Positions 1-6,530 of a stretch of DNA of 8,919 nt are shown here, piece after piece. Numbering within the stretch: position 1 is the first letter of the stretch; each line of letters starts with the position of its first letter. The notes under the pieces were generated by a model that was not told the origin of the DNA, made no database searches, and saw nothing but the letters and a program-made list of their open reading frames with translations. The translations under genes were made by a program, and so were the position numbers. The DNA lies in contig DKBH01000070.1 in the NCBI GenBank assembly GCA_002451165.1, forward strand, positions 1 through 8,919, given 5' to 3'. The stretch comes from Nitrospiraceae bacterium UBA6905. GTDB taxonomy: Bacteria > Nitrospirota > Thermodesulfovibrionia > Thermodesulfovibrionales > UBA6898.

Positions 1-2
1 GC

Positions 3-74
3 GATGAGATCACCCAGAAGTTTGTGGAGCAGGACGGCAGGAACGTCCGCCTGAAACTCACCTATGCTTTTTAA
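3..74 (+). CDS. C-terminal end of an outer-membrane beta-barrel protein, probably TonB-dependent receptor (partial)
   Basis: The frame starting at base 3 is open from the window edge to a TAA at 72-74 and encodes 23 residues ending in VRLKLTYAF. Alternating hydrophobic and polar residues with a terminal phenylalanine are the usual signature of the last strand of an outer-membrane barrel recognised by the Bam machinery; TonB-dependent receptors often end this way. The next gene starts inside it (11-base overlap), which suggests translational coupling. Barrel identity is inferred from the ending and from the neighbouring substrate-binding protein; another type of barrel protein is possible. Confidence 0.55.
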   Translation, partial: DEITQKFVEQDGRNVRLKLTYAF

Positions 75-1026
75 GAAGCCTTCAGCACAGGGGTCTCTGA
101 CCATCTGGATGGTCACCTTGACCTTGGCGGTCCTGGCGTTCTCCATTACGCTCATAGATAATGTCAGGGCAGCTGAAGTGCAGATCGCGGTCCTTGTCAG
201 CAATAACAGTCAGCCCTATAATGAGACCATACATGGATTTAAGCAACACATGGAAAAACAAGGGGTACGCGCCGAGTATAAAATGTATGCGCTAGAAGGA
301 GATCCGGGAAAGGCTGACATGGCTGTGCAGGAAATAAGAAAAAGAAGGCCGGCCCTCATTTTTTGCGCAGGTTCGCTTGCTGCCGAGAAGGCACTGAAGG
401 AAATTGCCGATATCCCGGTGGTTTCGACAATGGTGGTAAAATCAGCAGATATCAGAAGGCCAAACGGGACAGGGGTGACGCTTGGTTTTTCGGCGGAGAC
501 GCAGTTTCAGTGGATGCGCCGCTTTCTTCCAAAGACGAAAACGGTCGGTGTTGCCTTCAACCCCCGGGAGAACAGAGATACGGTCGAGGAGGCGGCCAAG
601 GTTGCACAAAGGATGGGATTCAAACTCGAAGCTCAGGAGGTTCTGTCTCCAAAGGATCTGCCCGCCGCGCTCGAGAAACTCGTGACGACCGTTGATGTCC
701 TCTGGGGCATTGCCGACAACGTCGCACTGAATGCCCAGACAGCCAAACTCGTGCTCCTCTCCTCCTTCCGGAATCGTGTCCCCTTCGTCGGCCCTTCGAC
801 TGCCTGGACAAAGGCCGGCGCACTTTATTCCCTTGACTGCGATTATACGGACATGGGCGCACAATGTGCGGAGATGGCCCACAAGATATTGCAGGGTGCC
901 TCCCCGGGCTCCCTACTTCCGTCGGTCCCGCGGAAGATTATGTATTCAATCAACATGAAGACTGCAGGAGAAATGGCATTGAAGATCCCGGAAGAACTTG
1001 CCCGCAATGCCAGTACGACATACTGA
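64..1026 (+). CDS. ABC-type substrate-binding protein, PF04392 (ABC_sub_bind) family
   Basis: This 320-residue protein has a positively charged N-terminus (FKK), a hydrophobic stretch at about 13-31 and a likely signal peptidase site after RAA at 37, so it should be periplasmic. The mature part looks like a two-lobe periplasmic binding protein: the first lobe begins with VQIAVLVSNNSQ (39-50), followed by RPALIFCAGSLA (95-106). The second lobe contains KTVGVAFNPREN (159-170) and DVLWGIADN (211-219), typical of the PF04392 family, whose ligands are mostly unknown. The start at 64 has only a weak ribosome site, but it overlaps the upstream gene and gives a complete signal peptide. No permease or ATPase gene follows; the next gene is a chemoreceptor, so the protein may present a ligand to that receptor rather than serve transport. 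The ligand cannot be read from the sequence. Confidence 0.8.
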   Translation: MLFKKPSAQGSLTIWMVTLTLAVLAFSITLIDNVRAAEVQIAVLVSNNSQPYNETIHGFKQHMEKQGVRAEYKMYALEGDPGKADMAVQEIRKRRPALIFCAGSLAAEKALKEIADIPVVSTMVVKSADIRRPNGTGVTLGFSAETQFQWMRRFLPKTKTVGVAFNPRENRDTVEEAAKVAQRMGFKLEAQEVLSPKDLPAALEKLVTTVDVLWGIADNVALNAQTAKLVLLSSFRNRVPFVGPSTAWTKAGALYSLDCDYTDMGAQCAEMAHKILQGASPGSLLPSVPRKIMYSINMKTAGEMALKIPEELARNASTTY

Positions 1027-3158
1027 TGGGCGGCATACTGCGCAGGATACCGTTTCTCAAACAGGAGAGCCTTGCCGCCCGGTTCAATATGATGACTATC
1101 CTCATGATCCTCGTTACCTCTGTCGGGATCACCCTGTTTGTCATCAAACAGGAGACGGTTAGCAGCTATGACGAACTCATAAACCGCGGCACATCCGTTG
1201 CCCTGATAATCTCGAAAAACAGTGATTATAGTATCTATACTGAGGATCAGAAGTCCCTCCAGCAACTGGCAGACAGCACGCTTACGGACATCAACGTTGC
1301 GTACGTGGCCATACTCAATGCGGAACGGCGCGTACTCGCCTCAAAGACGAAAAGTGCAGCTGTCCAGATCCCGTTTCGGGAAAAGGCGAAGTTAGACCAG
1401 ATAACCATGGAACGGGTCATGAGCGAGGAGGGAGGTCAAGAGTACATTGATATTCTGGCGCCTGTTGTCAGCGTTTCTTCAGGCGACCTTGCTGGTTTCG
1501 GAAAGGAAGCCGACACTGGTCCAAAGACCATCGGATATGTCCAGATAGGGTTGTCCCAGGAAGGGCTTCACAGCCGGATTCGCACACTCCTTCTCTCTAT
1601 GGTAATTTTTACATCGCTTCTTGTTGCGGTGGGCGTTGCGGCAACGGTCTACATGACGAGAAGGATTACCTCCCCTGTTAAGAAGCTGGCCCGTGTTGCG
1701 CGGGAAATATCTCAGGGAAAACTGAATCATATCATCGATAAAGAGGGGGACGAGGAGATCGCGGGCCTTGCTGTCGCGATTGCCGACATGACATCCAATC
1801 TGAGGGATATGATCTCCAAGTTATCCACCCTGGCAGCGAGTGTCTCCCGTGTGACCATGGACATTACGGAATCCCCTGCCAGCGTACTCAAGGTTGTAGA
1901 CGCTCAGAAAGAGGCTATTGAAGAAACGGTATCACCAATATCCGAGCTCGATAATTCGATCACTGCCATAACAAAGAGCTCTGAAATCCTTCACCAGTCA
2001 GCTGAAGAGACATTCGCTGCTGCAAAACAGATGACCACGTCTGTCATGGCCGTATCGGAGGATGCCTTGGTGTTCGATAAGAACGCCCAGGAGGTCGCCT
2101 CATCTGTCGAAGAGATGCTCGCCGCAATCAATGATATTGCCCGCAGTCTCGAGTTTATATTTGCCTCTTCAGGCGAGACCTCATCAGCGCTTTTCAGGGT
2201 AAACGCGACGATAAACAGGATTAATCAAAATGCAGAGGAATCTGTCAGGCTTGCCGAACAGGTTTCGGCCGTGGCATCGGAGACCGGAATGACGGCGGTA
2301 AAGTCAGCCATAGATGGCATTGAACTTATCCGGCAGAGAGCCGATACGCTTGCGGCGGTCATAAACCGCCTCAACGTGCGATCAGGAGAGATCGGCACCA
2401 TCCTGACAGTAATAGACGATGTGACCGACCAAACAAGCCTTCTTGCCCTGAACGCCGCCATCCTGGCTGCTCAGGCAGGACAGCAAGGAGCTGCTTTTTC
2501 GGTCGTGGCCGATGAGATAAAGAAGCTTGCAGAAAGGACCGCCGCATCAACAAAGGAGATAGCGGATTTGATAGAAGCTGTTCAGAAAGAGACCCAAGAG
2601 AGCGTAATAATGGTTGCTGAGGAAATCAGGGCCGTTGATGAAGGGGTGAGGCTCGTGAATGAGGTGCGGAACGTCCTGCAGGTCATTAGGGAGCAGTCAT
2701 GTATGTCAACGGACATGTCAAAGGCCATCCAGAAGTCTACAGTCGATGAATCCCACGTGCTCGCCGGCATTTCTGAAGCTCTCAAGCAGCAGGTTGAACA
2801 GATTGAGCTCATATCAAAGGCTACCGGTGAGCAGAGCAAGGGGAGCAGACTTATCGGAGAAGCGGTCGAAATGATGAAGGGCATATCTCAGCAGCTCATG
2901 ACCGCAACCAGGGAACAGCTCGAAGGAAGCAGGCAGATATCAGCCATCTCAGAAAACGTCTCAGCCCAGGCAAGACAAATTACCTCAGCCATAAAAAGCC
3001 AGAAACAAAAGAGCAATGAGATCGTCATGATCACTGATAAGATCCAGAAGACGACTGCTGACCTCATAGCCTCTGCCGGTGAGATGAACAAGGGGATTCT
3101 CTCCCTCAGCAAAGATGCGCAGAACCTCATCAGTGAGCTCCGGAAATTCGAAGCGTAG
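1026..3158 (+). CDS. Methyl-accepting chemotaxis protein with divergent hairpin tip
   Basis: The 710-residue protein starts at the ATG of a TGATG overlap with the preceding stop, so it is translationally coupled. The frame is open further upstream to 864, but that part lies inside the previous gene. Layout: membrane helix 1 at about 22-40; a periplasmic sensor of about 145 residues, with VAYVAILNAERRVLAS (91-106) resembling Cache/PAS-like folds; membrane helix 2 at about 188-210; a HAMP domain at about 211-262 (TSPVKKL, GDEEIAGLA); then a long helical signalling domain to the C-terminus. The tip is recognisable around DQTSLLALNAAILAAQAG, ending at residue 485, followed by FSVVADEIKKLAERT. Several normally invariant tip residues are changed (see findings). 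The two arms are roughly 210-235 residues each, much longer than in the E. coli receptors. It should signal to CheA/CheW, but no che genes are in the window. Confidence 0.9.
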   Translation: MGGILRRIPFLKQESLAARFNMMTILMILVTSVGITLFVIKQETVSSYDELINRGTSVALIISKNSDYSIYTEDQKSLQQLADSTLTDINVAYVAILNAERRVLASKTKSAAVQIPFREKAKLDQITMERVMSEEGGQEYIDILAPVVSVSSGDLAGFGKEADTGPKTIGYVQIGLSQEGLHSRIRTLLLSMVIFTSLLVAVGVAATVYMTRRITSPVKKLARVAREISQGKLNHIIDKEGDEEIAGLAVAIADMTSNLRDMISKLSTLAASVSRVTMDITESPASVLKVVDAQKEAIEETVSPISELDNSITAITKSSEILHQSAEETFAAAKQMTTSVMAVSEDALVFDKNAQEVASSVEEMLAAINDIARSLEFIFASSGETSSALFRVNATINRINQNAEESVRLAEQVSAVASETGMTAVKSAIDGIELIRQRADTLAAVINRLNVRSGEIGTILTVIDDVTDQTSLLALNAAILAAQAGQQGAAFSVVADEIKKLAERTAASTKEIADLIEAVQKETQESVIMVAEEIRAVDEGVRLVNEVRNVLQVIREQSCMSTDMSKAIQKSTVDESHVLAGISEALKQQVEQIELISKATGEQSKGSRLIGEAVEMMKGISQQLMTATREQLEGSRQISAISENVSAQARQITSAIKSQKQKSNEIVMITDKIQKTTADLIASAGEMNKGILSLSKDAQNLISELRKFEA

Positions 3159-3267
3159 CCTTGCGGAAGTATGTTGTCCAATGGGATCCTGATTTTTTTC
3201 CTGATTATCAATCCCGCATTCCTTCATGCCTCTTGTGTAAAAGGCGCCCTATCAGCCCGTGAACTTC
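3159..3267. other. Intergenic stretch after the chemoreceptor; short direct repeat, no clear terminator
   Basis: No gene is seen here. The octamer TCCTGATT occurs twice (3187-3194 and 3199-3206) around a run of seven T. An imperfect inverted repeat AATGGGAT / ATCCC-GC-ATT surrounds it with a loop of about 23 bases. Neither looks like a standard intrinsic terminator, so the end of the chemoreceptor transcript is undefined. Confidence 0.3.
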
Positions 3268-3296
3268 TTGTGCAGCGCGGGTATTTGAGGTATTCT
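3268..3296 (+). promoter_or_regulatory. Probable sigma70-type promoter for the DUF362 gene
   Basis: TTGTGC (3268-3273) and TATTCT (3291-3296) are separated by exactly 17 bases and match the -35 and -10 consensus at 4/6 each. Transcription would start near 3303, giving a leader of about 36 bases that carries the AAGGAG ribosome site (3328-3333), five bases before the ATG at 3339. Confidence 0.45.
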
Positions 3297-3338
3297 TAAC
3301 AGTACGGTCACAGAGAACGAGAATCGCAAGGAGCAACT

Positions 3339-4457
3339 ATGGCAAAGGTGTATTTCGCTTCAGCCCGGGCAAGAAAATGGAAATATGAGGACAGCATGCC
3401 GGGCAAGCTCGAGCATCTTCTGGGTGAAATAGGGCTCATGAATTATTTCAGCCCCGAGGAATGGATAGCGATCAAGACTCATTTCGGGTCTGAAGGCGCG
3501 CACCGCATCGTACGGCCGGTGTTTATCCGCAAGGTCGTAGAAGCGCTCAAACGGATCGGCGCGCGGCCCTTTATTACCGATACCGTCAGGATCAAAGGTC
3601 TTGACTATCTGGAGGTCGCAAACCAGAACGGCATAAATCATTTGAGTGTCGGCGCGCCGGTGGTGATAGCCGACGGGCTCTACGGAAACGACAATATCAT
3701 GGTGACGGCGGGCGAGATCCTCGGCCAGATTGCCGTGGCATCGCTCATCCATGACGTGCCTGCCATGGTGGTCTGTTCCCATGTGAAGGGTCATATCAAT
3801 GCCGGCTATGCCGGAGCGATAAAGAATCTCGCCATGGGCGGTGTGAGCAGCGCACACCGCACCTGCGGCTGGAAATGCGGCAGGGGAGCGATGCACACCA
3901 TCGGGGAAGGAGAACTGGTATGGGATGCCGACAAATGTGAGCTCTGCTTCCAGTGTCAGGAGGTCTGCCCGCTTGACGCCATCACCTTCAAGGACGACGA
4001 GATTGTATGGAATCGTGACATTTGCTGGCGTTGCGGCCGTTGCGAGCGCGTATGCCAGAATGAAGGGCTCATCCTGCCGGGGGATGATGAGCGGTTTCTG
4101 CGGTCCCTTGCCGAGGCTGCGAAGTCCGTGATCAACACCTTTGAGCCGCGGAAGATCATCTATATCAATTTTCTTACTGAGATACAGCCCGAGTGCGACT
4201 GCATGCCTGCTGCAGACGTCCCGGTAATTCAGGATTTAGGCATCCTGATATCCGAGGATATTGTTGCCGTGGAACAGGCGAGCATAGATTTGCTGAGGCA
4301 GGCGAATGCCCTGGAACGTTCCATGGCCGAGGAGAAAGAGGTGCAGCGGGGCGAAGATATTCTGCTGAAATTGCATGCTAAACCGTATCTGTTGCAGGTC
4401 GAAGAGGCTGAGCGGCTCGGACTGGGATCGAGGACATTCGAACTCGTTGAGACATAG
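3339..4457 (+). CDS. DUF362 domain protein with two 4Fe-4S ferredoxin-type motifs
   Basis: The 372-residue protein has no signal peptide and should be cytoplasmic. The N-terminal half is a DUF362 domain: WIAIKTHFG (42-50), PFITDT (77-82), then VVCSHVKGHINAGYAGAIKN (144-163). Two four-cysteine motifs follow: C200, C203, C206, C210 (the last followed by Pro, as is classical) and C229, C232, C235, C239 (followed by Gln). Spacing is CxxCxxCxxxC in both, as expected for two 4Fe-4S clusters. The DUF362 signature resumes at CDCMPAADVPVIQDLGILIS (286-305) and VEQASIDLL (311-319). Other cysteines sit at TCGWKC (175-180). DUF362 proteins are presumed electron-transfer or redox-linked, with no settled reaction. 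AAGGAG five bases upstream supports the start. It appears to be transcribed alone. Confidence 0.88.
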   Translation: MAKVYFASARARKWKYEDSMPGKLEHLLGEIGLMNYFSPEEWIAIKTHFGSEGAHRIVRPVFIRKVVEALKRIGARPFITDTVRIKGLDYLEVANQNGINHLSVGAPVVIADGLYGNDNIMVTAGEILGQIAVASLIHDVPAMVVCSHVKGHINAGYAGAIKNLAMGGVSSAHRTCGWKCGRGAMHTIGEGELVWDADKCELCFQCQEVCPLDAITFKDDEIVWNRDICWRCGRCERVCQNEGLILPGDDERFLRSLAEAAKSVINTFEPRKIIYINFLTEIQPECDCMPAADVPVIQDLGILISEDIVAVEQASIDLLRQANALERSMAEEKEVQRGEDILLKLHAKPYLLQVEEAERLGLGSRTFELVET

Positions 4458-4458
4458 C

Positions 4459-4496
4459 AAAAAAAATGCTGCTGCCCGTGGATTATGGACAGCAGC
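4459..4496 (-). terminator. Intrinsic terminator oriented for minus-strand transcripts
   Basis: GCTGCTG (4468-4474) pairs with CAGCAGC (4490-4496), and CC/GG extends the stem inside after one mismatch. On the minus strand the stem is followed by eight T (complement of A 4459-4466), the form of a Rho-independent terminator. In the plus direction the hairpin is followed by TTAGGGG and has no U-tract, so it is a poor terminator for the DUF362 gene that ends two bases before it. The nearest minus-strand gene stops at 5371. Confidence 0.55.
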
Positions 4497-4694
4497 TTAG
4501 GGGAGGTAACGAGGCGCTTGTTAGGTATATGTAACCACAGTTCAGGTTGACTGTCAAGAAAATTAATAAGGTAGTTTATTAATTAAAACTTTAGAAACAA
4601 TGCGGTTATATTTTCTCTTTCCTATCCCACCTATTCCTTGCAATATGTCGGCCGCATTCTTGTTTTTTGGACTCTTTTCCATTATGCTAAGGGC
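4497..4694. promoter_or_regulatory. AT-rich leader region of the Crp/Fnr regulator gene
   Basis: No gene is seen in this stretch. It holds a short palindrome TTGACTGTCAA (4547-4557), an AT-rich inverted repeat AGTTT-N8-AAACT (about 4573-4590) and a good -10-like TATATT (4607-4612) without a matching -35. A missing -35 with an upstream inverted repeat would suit an activator-dependent or autoregulated promoter, but this is a weak reading. Confidence 0.25.
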
Positions 4695-5363
4695 ATGTTC
4701 GACCTGAAAAAAGTATCCATTTTCAATGCCTTAAGCTCCGAGGATATGAAAGAGCTCTCCCGCTACCTCATGCCCGGTACGTTTGCGAAGAAAGAGTTCA
4801 TCTTTTCAGAGGGTGATCCTTCCGAATGGCTCTACATCGTTAAAACGGGCAAGGTGAAGATCACGAAACTCTCGAACGAGGGAAAAGAAATTATTTTGGA
4901 GATCGTTCCTCCCCATGAGATATTCGGCGGCATCGCGGTTGTGAGAGGGTTCCCCTATCCGGCAAACGCCGTTGCCATGGAGGAGACGGAGGTGCTGAAG
5001 ATGTCGCGGAAGAACCTTCTGTCCATCTTGGACCGCTTCCCCAATCTGATGTACTGCATGGCCATGAACATCGGCGACAGAATCAAGGGGACGCATGAGA
5101 CGCTGAAGAGCATTGCGCTCGAAAAGGTGGAGTCACGGATCGCGTCGCTTCTCATCAAGCTTTCCGACAAGGCCGGAGAGAAGGTGCCGGAGGGCGTTGC
5201 CATCAACATGAAGCTCACCAAACAGGACATCGCCGAAATGGTCGGCACGACCGTTGAGACGTCCATTCGGACCATGAGCAAGCTGACCAAGGCAGGGCTT
5301 GTCGTGGCGAAGGCGGGAAAGATCGTGATCAGGGACCTCGAAAAGTTGAAGTCCCTGACCTGA
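4695..5363 (+). CDS. Crp/Fnr-family transcriptional regulator
   Basis: The protein is 222 residues when started at ATG 4695 (MFDLKKVSIFNALSSEDM), the usual beginning and length for this family. A TTG at 4638 is in frame but has no ribosome site. The ribosome site for 4695 is also poor: AAGG sits only two bases away. An N-terminal cyclic-nucleotide-binding-type barrel spans about 5-115. A long dimer helix follows at about 120-155, then a winged helix-turn-helix at about 172-215 (KLTKQDIAEMVGTTVETSIRTMSKL). The cAMP pocket signature of Crp (FGE...RSA) is replaced by FGGIAV...YPANAV (77-93), and there is one cysteine only (C121). It is therefore probably neither cAMP-responsive nor an Fe-S Fnr. 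The recognition helix keeps Glu188 and Arg192, which in Crp and Fnr read the TGA half-site core; the Fnr serine is Ile191. The inducing signal is unknown. Confidence 0.87.
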   Translation: MFDLKKVSIFNALSSEDMKELSRYLMPGTFAKKEFIFSEGDPSEWLYIVKTGKVKITKLSNEGKEIILEIVPPHEIFGGIAVVRGFPYPANAVAMEETEVLKMSRKNLLSILDRFPNLMYCMAMNIGDRIKGTHETLKSIALEKVESRIASLLIKLSDKAGEKVPEGVAINMKLTKQDIAEMVGTTVETSIRTMSKLTKAGLVVAKAGKIVIRDLEKLKSLT

Positions 5364-5370
5364 TCCTGCG

Positions 5371-5787
5371 TCAGCGCTGCGGAGGCGGTGATGCCGGCAG
5401 CAGCGTGGCCAGCATGTTATAGAAGAAGAGACCGATCGAGAAGAACTGAACCACGCCGAAAAGCGTCGTGAGCAGGGCCGATGACGGCGTCGGATCCAGG
5501 ACATTCATGGTATAAAAGAGCAGCATGCCGATGAGGCTCACATTTGCGGTCCAGAACTGCAGTTCACCCAGCTTTGGGGATTTGATCATCTTTCCGGCAA
5601 ACTTCGGCAGGATGTGATATCCCACGCCATAGATCATCATCGATACCCACCCGAGCATATTCAGATGGGAATGCACAAACTTAAGGGAGAGCAGGCTTGG
5701 TTGATGCAGCATGGCGATGCCGAGAATGGATGATATCCCCAGATAGATGATGCTCGCGATGATGAAGTTCCTTACGAATTTGTCCAT
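5371..5787 (-). CDS. Small four-helix membrane protein resembling a fragment of heme-copper oxidase subunit I
   Basis: The 138-residue protein has four predicted membrane helices at about 7-27, 38-60, 77-98 and 104-128 and a proline-rich tail. Residues 38-64 (VHSHLNMLGWVSMMIYGVGYHILPKF) resemble the histidine-bearing helix of cbb3/NorB-type subunit I, with His39, His41 and His58 in or beside the membrane. A full catalytic subunit has twelve helices and six metal-binding histidines, so this cannot be an oxidase alone. It may be a stand-alone heme-binding or assembly-type protein, a group seen as short subunit-I-like proteins. The start has a strong ribosome site (AGGAGG, complement of 5792-5797). 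The gene runs tail-to-tail with the Crp/Fnr gene, seven bases between stops, and its promoter carries a Crp/Fnr-type palindrome. Confidence 0.75.
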   Translation of the reverse strand: MDKFVRNFIIASIIYLGISSILGIAMLHQPSLLSLKFVHSHLNMLGWVSMMIYGVGYHILPKFAGKMIKSPKLGELQFWTANVSLIGMLLFYTMNVLDPTPSSALLTTLFGVVQFFSIGLFFYNMLATLLPASPPPQR

Positions 5788-5826
5788 AATTCCTCCTGGT
5801 CAATTGCTGTAATGATTGCTGCATCC

Positions 5827-5855
5827 ATCATAAACCAGACGAGGAGCGGTGTCTA
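5827..5855 (-). promoter_or_regulatory. Sigma70-type promoter of the oxidase-like gene
   Basis: On the minus strand, TAGACA (5855-5850) and TATGAT (5832-5827) are 17 bases apart, each matching five of six consensus bases. Transcription would start near 5820, about 33 bases before the start codon at 5787. Confidence 0.6.
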
Positions 5856-5869
5856 TGATTGGGGTCATA
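5854..5869. promoter_or_regulatory. Candidate Crp/Fnr-family operator
   Basis: TATGATTGGGGTCATA is a perfect 5-6-5 inverted repeat with the TGA-N6-TCA core shared by Crp and Fnr sites; each arm differs from the Crp consensus TGTGA by one base. Its centre (5861.5) lies at -41.5 relative to the start predicted from the TATGAT box, the standard class II activator position, and it overlaps the -35 box. The adjacent Crp/Fnr regulator (4695-5363) keeps the Glu and Arg that read this core. Confidence 0.55.
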
Positions 5870-5896
5870 AGGCAGGAAACAGTCAGGCAGAGTCGG

Positions 5897-6361
5897 TTAT
5901 TTGTCCAACACACTTCTTACACCGAGAATATTTCGCTCCGTCACATTCGTATAGATCATCGTGGTCTGCAGGTTGGTGTGGCCGAGTAGTGCTTGGACCG
6001 TTCTGATGCCATAGCGACCTCAATAATATGCGTTCCAAAACTGTGGCGGAGCGCATAACGAAAGCTCAATTCGAGTTCATTCCAGTTGGCCGCATTGTCC
6101 GGCGGCGGACCCTCCGCTGCCCGCGCGTTTTTGCCAGGAAGAAACCGTATAGGAGGAGGGCCCTGCCTGGTGTACCTGTCAGTCCTCATGATTCTTTGCC
6201 AGGTGGAGAAGCTATTTTCCCTGCTGATCCATCGTCAATTGATCCGATGTCGGCAGACCAAAAAAGTGATGGCAATCCGAAACCCATTTCAGGTAATAGG
6301 GAAGATCGCGGTCAGGAACCCGCTCTTTATCGCCCCAGGAACTGCCGGACGTATCAAACAT
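5897..6361 (-). pseudogene. Decayed tyrosine recombinase, integron-integrase-like
   Basis: Minus-strand reading from ATG 6361 gives MFDTSGSSWGDKERV... then DLPYYLKWVSDCHHFFGLP, an N-terminal SAM-like DNA-binding region. Reading is broken by TAG (6214-6212) and TGA (6181-6179). After about 6165 a shifted frame continues ALLLYGFFLAKTR; a further shift leads to NWNELELSFRYALRHSFGTH. After one more missing base near 6020 the C-terminus reads GIRTVQALLGHTNLQTTM, then IYTNV and GVRSVLDK, stopping at 5897-5899. RHSFGTH, LGH and the tyrosine of MIYTNV are the catalytic box II of tyrosine recombinases, and GVRS-LD is typical of integron integrases. The whole middle, including the first catalytic arginine, is missing: about 155 codons remain of an expected 330-450. 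It cannot make an active enzyme. Confidence 0.82.
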
Positions 6362-6438
6362 AGCGCGCAGCTAAGGTATGTTTCATGAAATATCTTGTTT
6401 TTTTAAATAGTTATGCCTCATAAAGGAGAACAATTTTC

Positions 6439-6467
6439 TTGACACGTCAGCCAAACGCCCATATAAT
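6439..6467 (+). promoter_or_regulatory. Exact-consensus sigma70 promoter, likely cassette promoter (Pc)
   Basis: TTGACA (6439-6444), 17 bases, TATAAT (6462-6467): twelve of twelve consensus bases at the optimal spacing. Transcription would start near 6474 and enter the DUF3800 gene at 6529. It lies between the integrase pseudogene and the first cassette-like gene and points away from the integrase, as integron cassette promoters do. Confidence 0.8.
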
Positions 6468-6469
6468 CG

Positions 6470-6530
6470 CTATGAAATATCGTGCAACATAATAAACATG
6501 TTAGTTGCCATTAGACATGGAGAGTTAAGT
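6470..6530 (+). other. Possible attI region / cassette entry point
   Basis: GTTAAGT (6524-6530) fits the GTTRRRY crossover box and ends inside the GTG start of the DUF3800 gene. A small inverted repeat GCAAC (6484-6488) / GTTGC (6504-6508) lies upstream. GTTRRRY occurs often by chance, so support is mainly positional. GGAG at 6519-6522 is the ribosome site for the GTG at 6529, six bases away. Confidence 0.3.

Noticed and set aside
864..1025. In-frame upstream extension of the chemoreceptor
   Set aside because: It lies wholly inside the binding-protein gene and would add 54 residues with no receptor-like features; the TGATG overlap start at 1026 gives a normal N-terminus before membrane helix 1.
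4547..4557. TTGACTGTCAA palindrome as a Crp/Fnr site
   Set aside because: The half-sites are too close: a Crp/Fnr site needs TGA-N6-TCA, and here the gap is three bases.
4638..4694. TTG start for the Crp/Fnr regulator
   Set aside because: It has no ribosome site and adds 19 residues ahead of the standard family start MFDLKKVSIF.
6028..6388. Two plus-strand open frames of 100-111 codons
   Set aside because: They are antisense to the recombinase pseudogene, have no ribosome site and resemble no protein family.
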